Shown in pieces: positions 9,759 to 18,622 of a stretch of DNA of 64,000 nucleotides. Below the pieces are notes generated by a model. That model made no database searches. It was not told the origin of the DNA and worked only from the letters and a program-made list of their open reading frames with translations. The DNA is taken from NCBI RefSeq assembly GCF_003719195.1, contig NZ_CP024996.1, positions 2,046,001 through 2,110,000 on the forward strand, read 5' to 3'. Position 1 is the stretch's first letter, and each line of letters starts with the position of its first letter. The position numbers and the translations under genes are program-made. The stretch comes from Herbaspirillum rubrisubalbicans. GTDB lineage: Bacteria; Pseudomonadota; Gammaproteobacteria; Burkholderiales; Burkholderiaceae_D.

Positions 9759-11225
9759 ATGCTCAAAAAACCGACAGCCGCCCAGCACGAGTTAGAGATG
9801 GTGACCATCGAGATGCTCGTGCCCAAGGACCACCTGCTGCGCAAGATCGACGCGGCGGTGGATTTCGAGTTCATCCGAGAGAAGGTGGCGCATCTGTATT
9901 GCGCCGACAATGGCCGCCCGGCACTGGACCCGGTGGTACTCTTCAAGCTCTTGTTCATCGGTTACCTCTTCGGTATCCGCAGCGAGCGCCAGCTCATCCG
10001 CGAGGTCCAGGTCAATGTGGCCTATCGCTGGTTTGCCGGATTCCGTTTGACCGACAAGGTACCGGACTCCTCCACCTTCTCCCAGAACCGGCGCCGCCGC
10101 TTCATTGATACCACCGTCTATCAAGAGATCTTCGACGAGATCGTGCGCCAGGCCATTGGACGCGGCATGGTCGATGGCCGTGTGCTCTACAGCGACAGCA
10201 CCCACCTCAAGGCCAACGCCAACAAGAACAAGTTCGACTACGTTCAAGTTACCCAGACCCCCTCGGCCTATCTGGCCGAATTGGATGCCGCTGTGGATAT
10301 CGACCGTGCCGAGCATGGCAAGAAACCGCTCAAGCGTGACGACGATGATGAGCCGCCCACCAAAGAGATCAAGGTCAGTCGCACCGATCCCGAGAGCGGC
10401 TACATGGTGCGCGACGACAAGCCCAAGGGCTTCTTCTACCTGGATCACCGCACCGTCGATGCCAAGCATTCCATCATTACCGATACCCATGTCACGCCCG
10501 CCTCAGTCCATGACAGTCAGCCTTATCTGGCGCGCCTGGATCGTCAGCGCCAGACGTTCGGATTTGATGTACAGGCCGTTGGCCTGGATGCGGGCTACTT
10601 CACACCGGCCGTCTGCCAGGGACTGGAGAATCGCGAGATCAGCGGCGTGATGGGCTACCGCACACCCAACCACAAGCCGGGGACATTCTTTAAACGGGCG
10701 TATGAGTACGATGCCTACCGTGACGAATACATCTGCCCGCAGGGTCAACCCTTGCGCTACAGCACGACCAATCGACTGGGGTATCGGGAATACAAATCCA
10801 ACCCTGAGCAATGCCGAGGCTGCAAGGTACGCGAGCAATGCACCAATAGCGCCAATGCGGTCAAGGTGGTGACGCGCCATGTGTGGGAGCGTTCCAAGGA
10901 GAAGGTGGATGATCGGCGTCGTACCGAATGGGGCAAGCGCATCTATGCCCGACGCAAGGAAACGGTAGAACGCAGCTTCGCCGACGCCAAGCAATTGCAC
11001 GGACATCGTTATGCCCGTATGCGGGGATTGCGCAAGGTCGCCGAGCAGTGCTTGTTGGCGGCGGCGGCCCAGAACATGAAGAAGATTGCCCTGTTGGTGG
11101 CGCGCTTGCGCGCGCTTTTACACGGCTTGAGCGCCTCTGCCAGCGTACAAAAGTGGCTACAGCGAAAAATGAGCGCCTTGCTTGGCTTCTGCGCCATCGA
11201 CCATCTGCAAATTACCTGCGCCTGA
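9759..11225 (+). CDS. IS1182-family transposase
   Basis: A 488-residue DDE transposase. The N-terminal DUF772-type domain has HLLRKIDAAVDFEFIRE, LDPVVLFKLLFIGYL and SERQLIREVQVNVAYRWF. The catalytic DDE candidates are YSDSTHLKANANKNKF, GLDAGYF and the glutamate in ETVERSFADAKQLHGHRYA. Four cysteines (CPQGQ, CRGC, REQC) match the family's zinc-ribbon insertion. The frame is intact from ATG 9759 to the stop near the right end, so the element may still be active. Confidence 0.92.
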   Translation: MLKKPTAAQHELEMVTIEMLVPKDHLLRKIDAAVDFEFIREKVAHLYCADNGRPALDPVVLFKLLFIGYLFGIRSERQLIREVQVNVAYRWFAGFRLTDKVPDSSTFSQNRRRRFIDTTVYQEIFDEIVRQAIGRGMVDGRVLYSDSTHLKANANKNKFDYVQVTQTPSAYLAELDAAVDIDRAEHGKKPLKRDDDDEPPTKEIKVSRTDPESGYMVRDDKPKGFFYLDHRTVDAKHSIITDTHVTPASVHDSQPYLARLDRQRQTFGFDVQAVGLDAGYFTPAVCQGLENREISGVMGYRTPNHKPGTFFKRAYEYDAYRDEYICPQGQPLRYSTTNRLGYREYKSNPEQCRGCKVREQCTNSANAVKVVTRHVWERSKEKVDDRRRTEWGKRIYARRKETVERSFADAKQLHGHRYARMRGLRKVAEQCLLAAAAQNMKKIALLVARLRALLHGLSASASVQKWLQRKMSALLGFCAIDHLQITCA

Positions 11226-11232
11226 AAAACAA

Positions 11233-11258
11233 AACCCCGTGTTCGAAAACACGGGGTT
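11233..11258 (-). terminator. Terminator inside the right end of the IS
   Basis: AACCCCGTGTT (11233-11243) pairs with AACACGGGGTT (11248-11258) around CGAA. On the minus strand it is followed by a T-rich run, so it should block transcription entering the IS from the right. Confidence 0.7.
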
Positions 11259-11271
11259 CGTCATCAACCTG

Positions 11272-11293
11272 ACCCGCAAGGCGACTTGCGGGT
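11272..11293. repeat. Right copy of the duplicated terminator palindrome
   Basis: Identical to 9684-9705. Here it is followed by TTTTTT, so it is a full plus-strand terminator. Removing the IS and one copy restores a perfect bidirectional terminator between the LysE-type gene and the convergent psiF-like gene. Confidence 0.9.
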
Positions 11294-11334
11294 TTTTTCA
11301 TGGGCCACCGGGTGAGGTGGCCAGAAGAACAGAA

Positions 11335-11625
11335 TTACTTCTTCTTCAGGCAGGAAGACATGAAGGCCTTGCGTTCGTCGCCCTTCTTGCCAGCGGCGTC
11401 GGCATTACATTGCTTCATCTTGTCTTGCTGCGTGGCCGGCTTGGGTTGTTCCTTCTTCAGGCAGGAGGACATGAAGGCCTTGCGCTCATCGCCCTTCTTG
11501 CCGGCCGCGTCGGCGTTGCATTGCTTCATCTTGTCCTGCTGCGCATTCTGCGCCATGGCAGGAGAACTGAGCAGCAGCGGGGCGGCCAGCGCGAAAGTGG
11601 TCATGGCGAAGATCAGTTTTTTCAT
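11335..11625 (-). CDS. PsiF-repeat exported protein
   Basis: A 96-residue protein with a Sec signal peptide (MKKLIFAMTTFALAAPLLL, cleavage after AMA). The mature protein is two almost identical copies of a PsiF repeat, each reading QQDKMKQCNADAAGKKGDE then RKAFMSSCLKK with two cysteines. PsiF is the product of a phosphate-starvation-inducible gene downstream of phoA in E. coli; its biochemical role is unknown. Half-sites resembling a degenerate Pho box lie upstream (11680-11704). Confidence 0.88.
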   Translation of the reverse strand: MKKLIFAMTTFALAAPLLLSSPAMAQNAQQDKMKQCNADAAGKKGDERKAFMSSCLKKEQPKPATQQDKMKQCNADAAGKKGDERKAFMSSCLKKK

Positions 11626-11705
11626 GGAAGACTCCCTGGGGCAGTGTGGAATGGTTTGCCTGTTTATTCAGACGGGAGCATTACAGCATGAAAGTTTATG
11701 ACTGC

Positions 11706-12104
11706 CTAGCGCACGCAGTTCAGATCACCCTCCTGGCAACCGGCCAGTGCCTTGAGTTCGTCGGCGCGCTGGCGCGTCTTGTCGGCCAGGCAGGTCTGGC
11801 GCGCCAGCTCGCCTGCTGATCCCCTGGCGCTGGCCGAACTCTGGAAGCGGCAGGACAGGTCGCGGTATTTCAACCAAGCCAGTTGTACCTCGCGCAGCTG
11901 GTTCTGCTGTGCCTTGTTGAGTTTGTCGCGATAGGCCATGTAGGTGGCATTGAGATCGGCATCGTTCTGGGTCAGCGTCTCCGAGGCGCACGCATTCATC
12001 TCGGCCTGGGTGGCGGCCTTGGTGCAATCGGCGGCAAAGGCACTGCCGGCACACAGCAGCAGGGTGGCTGCCAGCAGGTGCAAGCAGCGCAGGGGGGCTT
12101 TCAT
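11706..12104 (-). CDS. LprI/DUF1311-family exported protein
   Basis: A 132-residue protein with a signal peptide ending GSAFAA and a mature part with CTKAATQAEMNACASE, DLNATYMAYRDKL and LREVQLAWLKYRDLSC. This is the LprI/DUF1311 signature with its conserved cysteines. The Mycobacterium member LprI inhibits lysozyme, so a periplasmic lysozyme-inhibitor role is possible but unproven. It lies upstream of the psiF-like gene on the same strand, with an 80-base gap. Confidence 0.82.
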   Translation of the reverse strand: MKAPLRCLHLLAATLLLCAGSAFAADCTKAATQAEMNACASETLTQNDADLNATYMAYRDKLNKAQQNQLREVQLAWLKYRDLSCRFQSSASARGSAGELARQTCLADKTRQRADELKALAGCQEGDLNCVR

Positions 12105-12319
12105 GGTCGAACTCCATCTAGTCTGAACACCCGTTACAACAGCTTGTTGCCCGGCAGTAAGCAGGCTCGATACCGCAGTTTGGAACGGGTCGGGATAAAA
12201 TCACATTTTGCCTGTCTTAGAAGAAGACAGAGGAGTGCGGTTCTCACCGGCTTGAAACGAAATTGCAACAAGCCGTATCCATCGTCCTCCCCCCACATCG
12301 TCGACAAGGAGTAGTGCAG

Positions 12320-12670
12320 ATGGGATTGAGCTGGTTATCCGCGATCAAATTGATTCCCTGGGGCGACGTGGTCCAGGCCACGCCCGGCATCGTCAAGGGC
12401 GCGCGCGAGCTGTGGTCGCGCACGCGCAAGGCCAAGACAGCCGTCGATGCGCAGCAGGTCAAGCCGGTGGGCAGCGATGTCGATCAACTGGGGCAGCGCC
12501 TGGCCCAACTGGAGGCCGAACAACTGGAAGCGACCCAGTTGATCAACACCCTGGCCGAGCAGAATGCGCAACTGGTGGCAACCATGGACCGGATGCGTCG
12601 CCGGCTGCAACTGCTCACTGCCGGCTGCGTGCTGCTGGCCCTGGGCGTGGCGGGGCTGTGGCTGCGCTGA
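12320..12670 (+). CDS. Small coiled-coil protein with C-terminal membrane anchor
   Basis: A 116-residue protein of unknown function. Residues about 55-95 form a likely coiled coil (VDQLGQRLAQLEAEQLEATQ and following heptads) and the C-terminus is one transmembrane helix (LLTAGCVLLALGVAGLWLR). AAGGAG at 12307-12312 stands in good position before ATG 12320. It lies 49 bp upstream of the FtsX-type permease gene and is probably co-transcribed with it. Confidence 0.7.
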   Translation: MGLSWLSAIKLIPWGDVVQATPGIVKGARELWSRTRKAKTAVDAQQVKPVGSDVDQLGQRLAQLEAEQLEATQLINTLAEQNAQLVATMDRMRRRLQLLTAGCVLLALGVAGLWLR

Positions 12671-12719
12671 CCTCCAGCGTCCTGCATTCTTTTCCTTTTT
12701 CTTCCTCCCTGGCTCCTGC

Positions 12720-15218
12720 ATGTTCCAACAAGCATTGCGCATGACCCTGCGCGACTGGCGTACCGGTGAATTACGCTTCCTCCTGATCGCCCTGGTCGTG
12801 GCGGTGGCGGCCTTGTCGTCGGTCGGTTTCTTCGTGGATCGGATGCGCGCCGGCATGACGCGTGATGCGCACCAGTTGCTGGGCGCCGATCTATTGATCG
12901 CGGCCGACCAGCCGCTGCCGCCGACCTGGTTGCAACAGGCCGCCCAGGCGGGGTTGCTGCAGGCCCAGACCCAGGTCTTCCCCAGCATGGCTCAGGCCGG
13001 CGAAGGCGATGCGGCGCGTTCGGTACTGGCGTCCATCAAGGCGGTCACAGCCGGCTATCCGCTGCGCGGCCAGCTCACGCTGCGCGCCGACGATGGCCGC
13101 GACCGGCCCGCCCAGGGTATCCCGCAGCCGGGTACGGTATGGGTCGATCCGCAGATCCTGTCGCAACTGGATGTGAAGGTGGGAGATACCCTCAAGCTGG
13201 GTGACCTGCCGGTCAAGATCGCTGCCCTGATCTCGGTCGAGCCCGATCGCGGCAGCGCCTTCGTCAACTTCGCCCCGCGCGTGATGCTGGGCGAGGCCGA
13301 CCTGGCCGCCACGCACCTGGTTCAGGTGGGTTCGCGCGTGACCTATCGGCTGCTCATCGCCGGCCCCGCCGAGGCGGTGCAGCGCTACCAGCAACAGATC
13401 GAACGCCAGATTGAGGCCGAGCAACTGCGCGGCGTGCGCCTGGAGTCGCTGGAAAACGGCCGCCCGGAAATGCGCGCCACGCTGGATCGCGCCGAACAAT
13501 TCCTGTCGCTGGTGGGCCTGTTGTCGGCCATGCTGGCCGCGCTGGCGGTGGCCATGGCGGCCCGTCGCTTCATGCTGCGCCACCTGGATGCCTGCGCCAT
13601 GCTGCGCTGTTTCGGTCTGACGCAAGCCCAGGTGACTGTGCTCTATCTGACCGAATTCATCCTCATCGGGACGGTCGCCAGCGTGATCGGGATGCTGCTC
13701 GGTTTTGCCGCCCACTTCGCGCTGCTGCAATGGCTGGGCGGTTTCATGCCAACCGCCTTGCCGCCACCGGGCTGGGCGCCGGCGTTGCAGGGCGTGGCTA
13801 CCGGCTTGCTGCTGCTGGTCGGCTTTGCCTTGCCGCCCATCCTGCAATTGCGCAACGTGCCGCATAACCGTGTGATCCGGCGCGACCAGGGGGCACCGCA
13901 GGCGCTGACCGTGGCCAGCTATCTGCTGGGCACGCTGGTGTTCTCGGGCTTGCTGCTGTGGCAGGCCGGTGATCTCAAGCTGGGCTTGTTGACCATCGCC
14001 GGCTTCCTCGGCGGCTTCGGTCTGTTCGCGCTGCTGGCCTGGCTGTGCCTGCGTGCGCTGCGCGCCTTGCGCGGCCTGGTGGATCGCCAGAGCTGGCGTT
14101 TCGCCATCGACGGCCTGCAACGCCGGCCGGCGGCCGCCGTGATGCAGGTGGTGGCGCTCGGCCTGGGCTTGATGGCCTTGCTGCTGCTGACCGTGATCCG
14201 CGGCGACCTGGTCGGCGCCTGGCGCCAGGCCACGCCGGCCGATGCGCCCAATCGCTTCATCATCAATATCCAGCCCGACCAGCGCCAGGCGGTGCAGCAG
14301 GCACTGCGCCAGGGCGAGGTGCAGGATGTGGCGCTGTACCCGATGATCCGGGGCCGGCTGGTGCAGATCAATGGCCGCGCCATCACGGCCGCCGATTACC
14401 AGGAAGACCGCGCCAAGCGCCTGGTGGACCGTGAATTCAATCTCTCGACCATGCCCGACATCCCGCCCGGCAATGGCATCGTGGCGGGTCGCTGGTACGA
14501 CGACAGCAAGCCGGAAGCCTCGGTGGAACGGGGGCTGGCCCAGACCCTGGGCATCAAGCTGGGCGATCGCCTGCAATTCGACATCGCCGGGCAACTGGTC
14601 GAGGCGCCCGTGACCAGCCTGCGCAAGCTGGAGTGGGGTTCGCTACGGGTCAATTTCTTCGTGATCCTGAACCCGACCCTGATGCGCGATACGCCGCAAA
14701 GCTGGATCACGGCGGTGCATCTGACTCCCGCCCAGGAAGCGCTGGGCAATACCCTCACGCGTGACTTCCCCAATCTGACCGTGGTGGACATAGGAAGTGT
14801 ACTGAGACAGATTCAGGAAGTGGTCGGTCAAGTGATTGCTGCTGTCGAGTTCCTGTTCCTGTTCACTTTGTGTTCAGGTGTACTGGTACTGTACGCTGCA
14901 CTGGCAGGGTCGCAGGATGAACGTGTGCGCGAGGCGGGCCTGTTGCGCGCCCTCGGGGCGACCCGCCAGGAGCTGTCCTCCGCCCAGCGCATCGAGGTGT
15001 TGCTGGTGGGTTCGCTGGCCGGCCTGCTGGCGGCCAGCGGGGCGGCGGCCATCGGCTGGGCGCTGGCGCATTACGTGTTCAATTTCGACTGGAGTTTCAG
15101 CCCGCTGGTGTGGGTGGCCGGCATGGGACTGGGCGCGGCTTGTTCGGCGCTGGGTGGCTGGGCCGGACTGCGCCATGTGCTGCGGCGTCCGCCCTTGCAG
15201 ACCTTGCGCGAAGCCTGA
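12720..15218 (+). CDS. FtsX/YbbP-type ABC transporter permease
   Basis: An 832-residue inner-membrane protein with two FtsX-type permease modules. The first hydrophobic helix is near residues 19-37, followed by a large periplasmic MacB-core domain. Membrane helices lie around 260-470, a second periplasmic domain follows, and the last three helices lie around 715-820 (FLFTLCSGVLVLYAALAGSQ). This matches the YbbP family, permeases that with a YbbA-type ATPase act on lipids or lipoproteins at the envelope. No ATPase gene is adjacent. ATG 12720 fits the usual N-terminus MFQQALRMTLRDWR. Confidence 0.85.
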   Translation: MFQQALRMTLRDWRTGELRFLLIALVVAVAALSSVGFFVDRMRAGMTRDAHQLLGADLLIAADQPLPPTWLQQAAQAGLLQAQTQVFPSMAQAGEGDAARSVLASIKAVTAGYPLRGQLTLRADDGRDRPAQGIPQPGTVWVDPQILSQLDVKVGDTLKLGDLPVKIAALISVEPDRGSAFVNFAPRVMLGEADLAATHLVQVGSRVTYRLLIAGPAEAVQRYQQQIERQIEAEQLRGVRLESLENGRPEMRATLDRAEQFLSLVGLLSAMLAALAVAMAARRFMLRHLDACAMLRCFGLTQAQVTVLYLTEFILIGTVASVIGMLLGFAAHFALLQWLGGFMPTALPPPGWAPALQGVATGLLLLVGFALPPILQLRNVPHNRVIRRDQGAPQALTVASYLLGTLVFSGLLLWQAGDLKLGLLTIAGFLGGFGLFALLAWLCLRALRALRGLVDRQSWRFAIDGLQRRPAAAVMQVVALGLGLMALLLLTVIRGDLVGAWRQATPADAPNRFIINIQPDQRQAVQQALRQGEVQDVALYPMIRGRLVQINGRAITAADYQEDRAKRLVDREFNLSTMPDIPPGNGIVAGRWYDDSKPEASVERGLAQTLGIKLGDRLQFDIAGQLVEAPVTSLRKLEWGSLRVNFFVILNPTLMRDTPQSWITAVHLTPAQEALGNTLTRDFPNLTVVDIGSVLRQIQEVVGQVIAAVEFLFLFTLCSGVLVLYAALAGSQDERVREAGLLRALGATRQELSSAQRIEVLLVGSLAGLLAASGAAAIGWALAHYVFNFDWSFSPLVWVAGMGLGAACSALGGWAGLRHVLRRPPLQTLREA

Positions 15219-15299
15219 TCCGAAGCAGATCAAGAAAGCCGGCAAGGGTAGCCGGACTGCGCCGACGCGGCAGTCTGGCTGCGGTATCATGGCGGTCTT

Positions 15300-15701
15300 A
15301 TGCAAATCGAAGACCCCAACCAACCGACCACGTTCGAACTCATCGGCGGCGCTGAGAAGCTGCGCGAGATGGTCGATCGTTTCTACGACCTGATGGATCT
15401 GGAGCCGGAATTTGCCGGCATCCGCGCACTGCACCCGCCCTCGCTGGAGGCTTCGCGGGAAAAGACCTATATGTTCCTCTCCGGCTGGACCGGCGGGCCC
15501 AGCCTGTACATGGAAAAATTCGGTCATCCGCGCCTGCGCGCGCGCCATCTGCCTTTCCCCATCGGCATCTCCGAGCGCGACCAGTGGTTGCGCTGCATGA
15601 CCTGGGCCATGCAAGACGTGGGCTTGCCTGAGGACTTGATGAAACGCCTGCTGGCGGCGCTCTATCAGACCGCCGACTGGATGCGCAACAAGCCGGAGTA
15701 A
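15300..15701 (+). CDS. Group II truncated hemoglobin
   Basis: A 133-residue TrHbO-type globin. It shows the B10 tyrosine (Tyr29 in DRFYDLM), the proximal F8 histidine in RARHLPFPIG (His83) and the G8 tryptophan in DQWLRCM (Trp96), the pattern of group II truncated hemoglobins. These bind O2 and NO in the cytosol and are linked to oxygen delivery or NO and peroxide detoxification. It sits between the FtsX-type permease and rmuC genes, 9 bp from rmuC. Confidence 0.92.
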   Translation: MQIEDPNQPTTFELIGGAEKLREMVDRFYDLMDLEPEFAGIRALHPPSLEASREKTYMFLSGWTGGPSLYMEKFGHPRLRARHLPFPIGISERDQWLRCMTWAMQDVGLPEDLMKRLLAALYQTADWMRNKPE

Positions 15702-15710
15702 GGGCCAGCG

Positions 15711-17192
15711 ATGACGAGTTTCGAAATGATCCTGGCCGGCCTGATCGTGGTCGGCCTCGTATTGCAACTGCTGATCCTGCTGCGCTCGGGCCAGCGCCAT
15801 GACGCTGGTGGCGAGATGGAAGAAGCGCTGCTGCAGCTCAAGCAGGAATTGCAGCGCCACCAGCAGGACACCGGCGAGCGCATCGAGCGCGAGTTGCGCA
15901 GCCAGGTGCAGATCAGTGCCCAGGGTACGCGCCAGGAACTGGGTGCCAACTTCGCCCAGTTGCAGCAGACCCTGGCCACGCAGATGTCCAGCGTGGCTAC
16001 CTTGCAGAACAAGCAGATCGACGGCTTTGCCCAGCAACTGGTCAAGTTGAACGAGACCAATGCCCAGCAACTGGACCACATGCGCCAGTCCATCACGCTG
16101 CAAGCCCAGGTCAATCGCGAAGAGCAGGCGGTCTCGCTCAAGCGCTTCGGCGATACACTCAACCAGCAACTCTCGGCCCTGACCGAATCCAATGCCCAGC
16201 GCATGGCCGAAGTGCGCGCCACGCTGGAAGCCAAGATCAAGGACCTGCAGAACGACAATGCGCAAAAGCTGGAAGAAATGCGCAAGACCGTCGATGAAAA
16301 ACTGCACGCCACCTTGGAACAGCGCCTGGGCGAATCCTTCAAGCTGGTGTCGGATCGTCTCGACAAGGTGCACCAGGGCCTGGGCGAGATGCAGCAACTG
16401 GCCACCGGCGTGGGTGACTTGAAGCGCGTGCTGACCAACGTCAAAACGCGCGGCACCTGGGGTGAAGTCCAACTGGAAATCCTGCTGGAACAGATGCTCA
16501 CGCCCGACCAGTACGCCAAGAACGTCGAGACCGTGCCCGCCAGTGGCGAGCGCGTGGAATTCGCCATCCGCCTGCCGGGGGCCAAGGAGGATGGCGGCCA
16601 GGTGTGGATGCCGATCGATGCCAAATTCCCCAAGGAACAGTACGAGCGCTTGGTCGATGCGGCCGAGCGCGCCGATGCCGAGGGCGTGGCCACGGCGGGG
16701 CGCGAGCTGGAACGCGCCGTGCGCGGCGAGGCCAAAACGATTGCCGAGAAATACCTGTCGCCCCCGCTGACGACCGATTTCGCCATCCTGTTCCTGCCCA
16801 CCGAAGGCCTGTATGCCGAGGTGATGCGCCGGCCGGGTTTGTCTGACGAGCTGCAGCGCACCCACCGGGTCACCATTGCCGGGCCGTCCACCTTGTCGGC
16901 GCTGCTCAACAGCTTGCAGATGGGGTTCCGCACGCTGGCGCTGGAAAAGCGCTCCTCAGAGGTCTGGCAAGTGCTGGGCGCGGTCAAGACCGAGTTCGGC
17001 AAGTTCGGCGAAGTGCTGGCTTCGACCAAGAGCGCGCTGGAGCGGGTGGCCAAGAACATCGACCAGGCCGAGACCCGCACCCGCCAGATGACCCGCAAGC
17101 TCAAGGCGGTGGAGGCGCTGCCAGTGGAGAATGCGCAGAAGCTGCTGGGCACGGGTGAGCTGGATCTGGGGGAGGATGCCGAGGGCGTTTGA
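15711..17192 (+). CDS. rmuC: DNA recombination protein RmuC
   Basis: A 493-residue protein with one N-terminal membrane helix (MILAGLIVVGLVLQLLILL). A long coiled coil rich in Gln and Glu follows (about 40-230). The RmuC nuclease-like domain has LKRVLTNVKTRGTWGE, MPIDAKFPKEQYERL and FLPTEGLYAEV. RmuC limits inversions and rearrangements between repeats in E. coli. The gene starts 9 bp after the globin stop and ends just before a strong terminator. Confidence 0.93.
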   Translation: MTSFEMILAGLIVVGLVLQLLILLRSGQRHDAGGEMEEALLQLKQELQRHQQDTGERIERELRSQVQISAQGTRQELGANFAQLQQTLATQMSSVATLQNKQIDGFAQQLVKLNETNAQQLDHMRQSITLQAQVNREEQAVSLKRFGDTLNQQLSALTESNAQRMAEVRATLEAKIKDLQNDNAQKLEEMRKTVDEKLHATLEQRLGESFKLVSDRLDKVHQGLGEMQQLATGVGDLKRVLTNVKTRGTWGEVQLEILLEQMLTPDQYAKNVETVPASGERVEFAIRLPGAKEDGGQVWMPIDAKFPKEQYERLVDAAERADAEGVATAGRELERAVRGEAKTIAEKYLSPPLTTDFAILFLPTEGLYAEVMRRPGLSDELQRTHRVTIAGPSTLSALLNSLQMGFRTLALEKRSSEVWQVLGAVKTEFGKFGEVLASTKSALERVAKNIDQAETRTRQMTRKLKAVEALPVENAQKLLGTGELDLGEDAEGV

Positions 17193-17212
17193 AACCTGAT
17201 GCCAGGCAATGC

Positions 17213-17240
17213 AAAAGGGACGGCGTGCCGTCCCTTTTTT
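17213..17240 (+). terminator. Intrinsic terminator after rmuC
   Basis: AAAAGGGACGGC (17213-17224) pairs with GCCGTCCCTTTT (17227-17238), giving a nearly loop-less strong hairpin that runs into a T-tract. The A-tract on the other side could also help end moeA transcripts. Confidence 0.88.
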
Positions 17241-17258
17241 CATGGGTGATGGCATGAG

Positions 17259-17291
17259 ATCAGAGTTCAGAGCTCAGACCTCTGCCCTCAT
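17259..17291. repeat. Dispersed 33-bp repeat, copy A
   Basis: This segment of alternating CTCAGA/TCAGAG words matches 30560-30592 at 26 of 33 positions in the same orientation. It is followed by further degenerate CTCATAC and TCAGAC units up to about 17315. It occupies the gap between the rmuC terminator and the 3' end of moeA. Confidence 0.55.
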
Positions 17292-17308
17292 ACCTCATAC
17301 CTCAGACT

Positions 17309-18622
17309 TCAGACCAGTCCATCGAACAGCACCACCGCCACCTCTTCACCCGCAGCCACGTCGCCGCGTTCGTGTTCCAGTTCGATGATGCAATTGGCAT
17401 CCGACATCGAGCGCAGGATGCCCGAGCCTTGCATCCCGGTCAGGCGTACTTGCCATGTGCCATGGTCATCGGGCGCCAGGATGCCGCGCTGGTATTCGGT
17501 ACGACCGGCTTTCTTGCGGATCGCGGTCGCGGTCTTGGCGCGCAGGCGCGGCAGCGGCTTGGGTTCGGCGCCGGCCAGGCGCAGCAGGGCGTCGCGCACG
17601 AAGAAGGAAAAGCTCACCGTCACCGCCACCGGATTGCCGGGCAGGCCGAACAGGTAAGCCGCGCGCCCGCGTGACTGGATGCGGCCAAAGGCCAGCGGGC
17701 GGCCGGGGCGCATGGCGATTTTCCAGAACGTCATCTCGCCCAGGCTGGCCATGATCTGCTTGGTGTAGTCGGCCTCGCCCACCGAGACGCCACCGGAAGT
17801 GATGACCGCATCGGCCTCTTCGCAGGCATTGCGAAAGGCCGCTTCCAGCGCCGCCGGGTCGTCCGGCACCACGCCCATGTCCAGCACGTCGCAGCCCAGG
17901 CGGGTCAACATGCCGTGCAGGGTATAGCGGTTGGAGTCATAGACGCAGCCCGGTTCCAGCGGCTCGCCCACCGAACGCAATTCGTCACCGGTAGAGAAGA
18001 AGGCCACCCGCAGGCGGCGCTGCACCGGCACTTCGGCAATGCCCAGCGAAGCCAGCAAACCGATGTCGGAGGGGCGCAGCACCCGTCCGCGCGGCAGCGC
18101 CACGCTGCCCAGCGCCAGGTCTTCGCCACGCAGGCGGCGGTTGTCGCCGGGGCGCACGCGGCCAGCGGGCAGGGTCACGGCCTGGGCATCGGCATCGGTC
18201 GTCAGTTCCTGCGGGATCACCGTGTCACAGCCTGTCGGCATGGGGGCGCCGGTCATGATGCGCACGCACTGGCCGGGCCCGACCGTGCCGCTGAAGCGCT
18301 CGCCGGCATGGACCGCGCCGATGATCTGCAGGCGCACCTGCTGTCCCGCGGCCACCTCTGCGCCGCGCAGGGCGTAGCCATCCATGGCCGAGTTGTCGTG
18401 TGCCGGCACGTCGATGCGCGAGATGATGTCTTGCGCTAGCACCCGCGAGAGGGCGCTGCGGATGGCCAGTTTTTCGACGGTGTCGATGGGCGTGATGAAT
18501 TCCTGGATCACGGCTTGCGCGCTGGCCACGGTCATGGCGTGGGGATCGTAGCCGCTGATGCAACTGACGATGTCGTGCAGGCTGGCGGTGAGGGGCGTGG
18601 CAGGTGTCTTGGTCTGGGTCAT
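17309..18622 (-). CDS. moeA: Molybdopterin molybdotransferase
   Basis: A 437-residue MoeA that inserts molybdate into adenylylated molybdopterin. Recognisable stretches are the N-terminal SALSRVLAQDIISRIDVPAHDNSAMDGYALRG region, the central MTGAPMPTGCDTVIPQE, the nucleotide-binding SGGVSVGEADYTKQ and the C-terminal GLPGNPVAVTVSF (each a MoeA hallmark). ATG 18622 overlaps the mobA stop as ATGA, so mobA and moeA are translationally coupled. The gene is last in the moaA-mobA-moeA cluster. Confidence 0.95.
   Translation of the reverse strand: MTQTKTPATPLTASLHDIVSCISGYDPHAMTVASAQAVIQEFITPIDTVEKLAIRSALSRVLAQDIISRIDVPAHDNSAMDGYALRGAEVAAGQQVRLQIIGAVHAGERFSGTVGPGQCVRIMTGAPMPTGCDTVIPQELTTDADAQAVTLPAGRVRPGDNRRLRGEDLALGSVALPRGRVLRPSDIGLLASLGIAEVPVQRRLRVAFFSTGDELRSVGEPLEPGCVYDSNRYTLHGMLTRLGCDVLDMGVVPDDPAALEAAFRNACEEADAVITSGGVSVGEADYTKQIMASLGEMTFWKIAMRPGRPLAFGRIQSRGRAAYLFGLPGNPVAVTVSFSFFVRDALLRLAGAEPKPLPRLRAKTATAIRKKAGRTEYQRGILAPDDHGTWQVRLTGMQGSGILRSMSDANCIIELEHERGDVAAGEEVAVVLFDGLV

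Larger units (their letters stand above)
9706..11271 (+). mobile_element. IS1182-family insertion sequence, apparently intact
   Basis: An element of 1566 bp bounded by imperfect inverted repeats. The left end starts CAGATTGATGACAAAGCC; the complement of the right end starts CAGGTTGATGACGAACCC (15 of 18 matches). It is flanked by identical 22-bp copies of a terminator palindrome, the probable target duplication. Because the target is itself palindromic, the exact boundary is uncertain by a few bases. It holds one full-length transposase gene and an inward-facing terminator hairpin near each end. Confidence 0.85.

Noticed and set aside
8918..10108. A 396-codon plus-strand frame running across the LysE-type gene into the IS
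   Set aside because: It crosses the IS border and reads two real genes in another frame.
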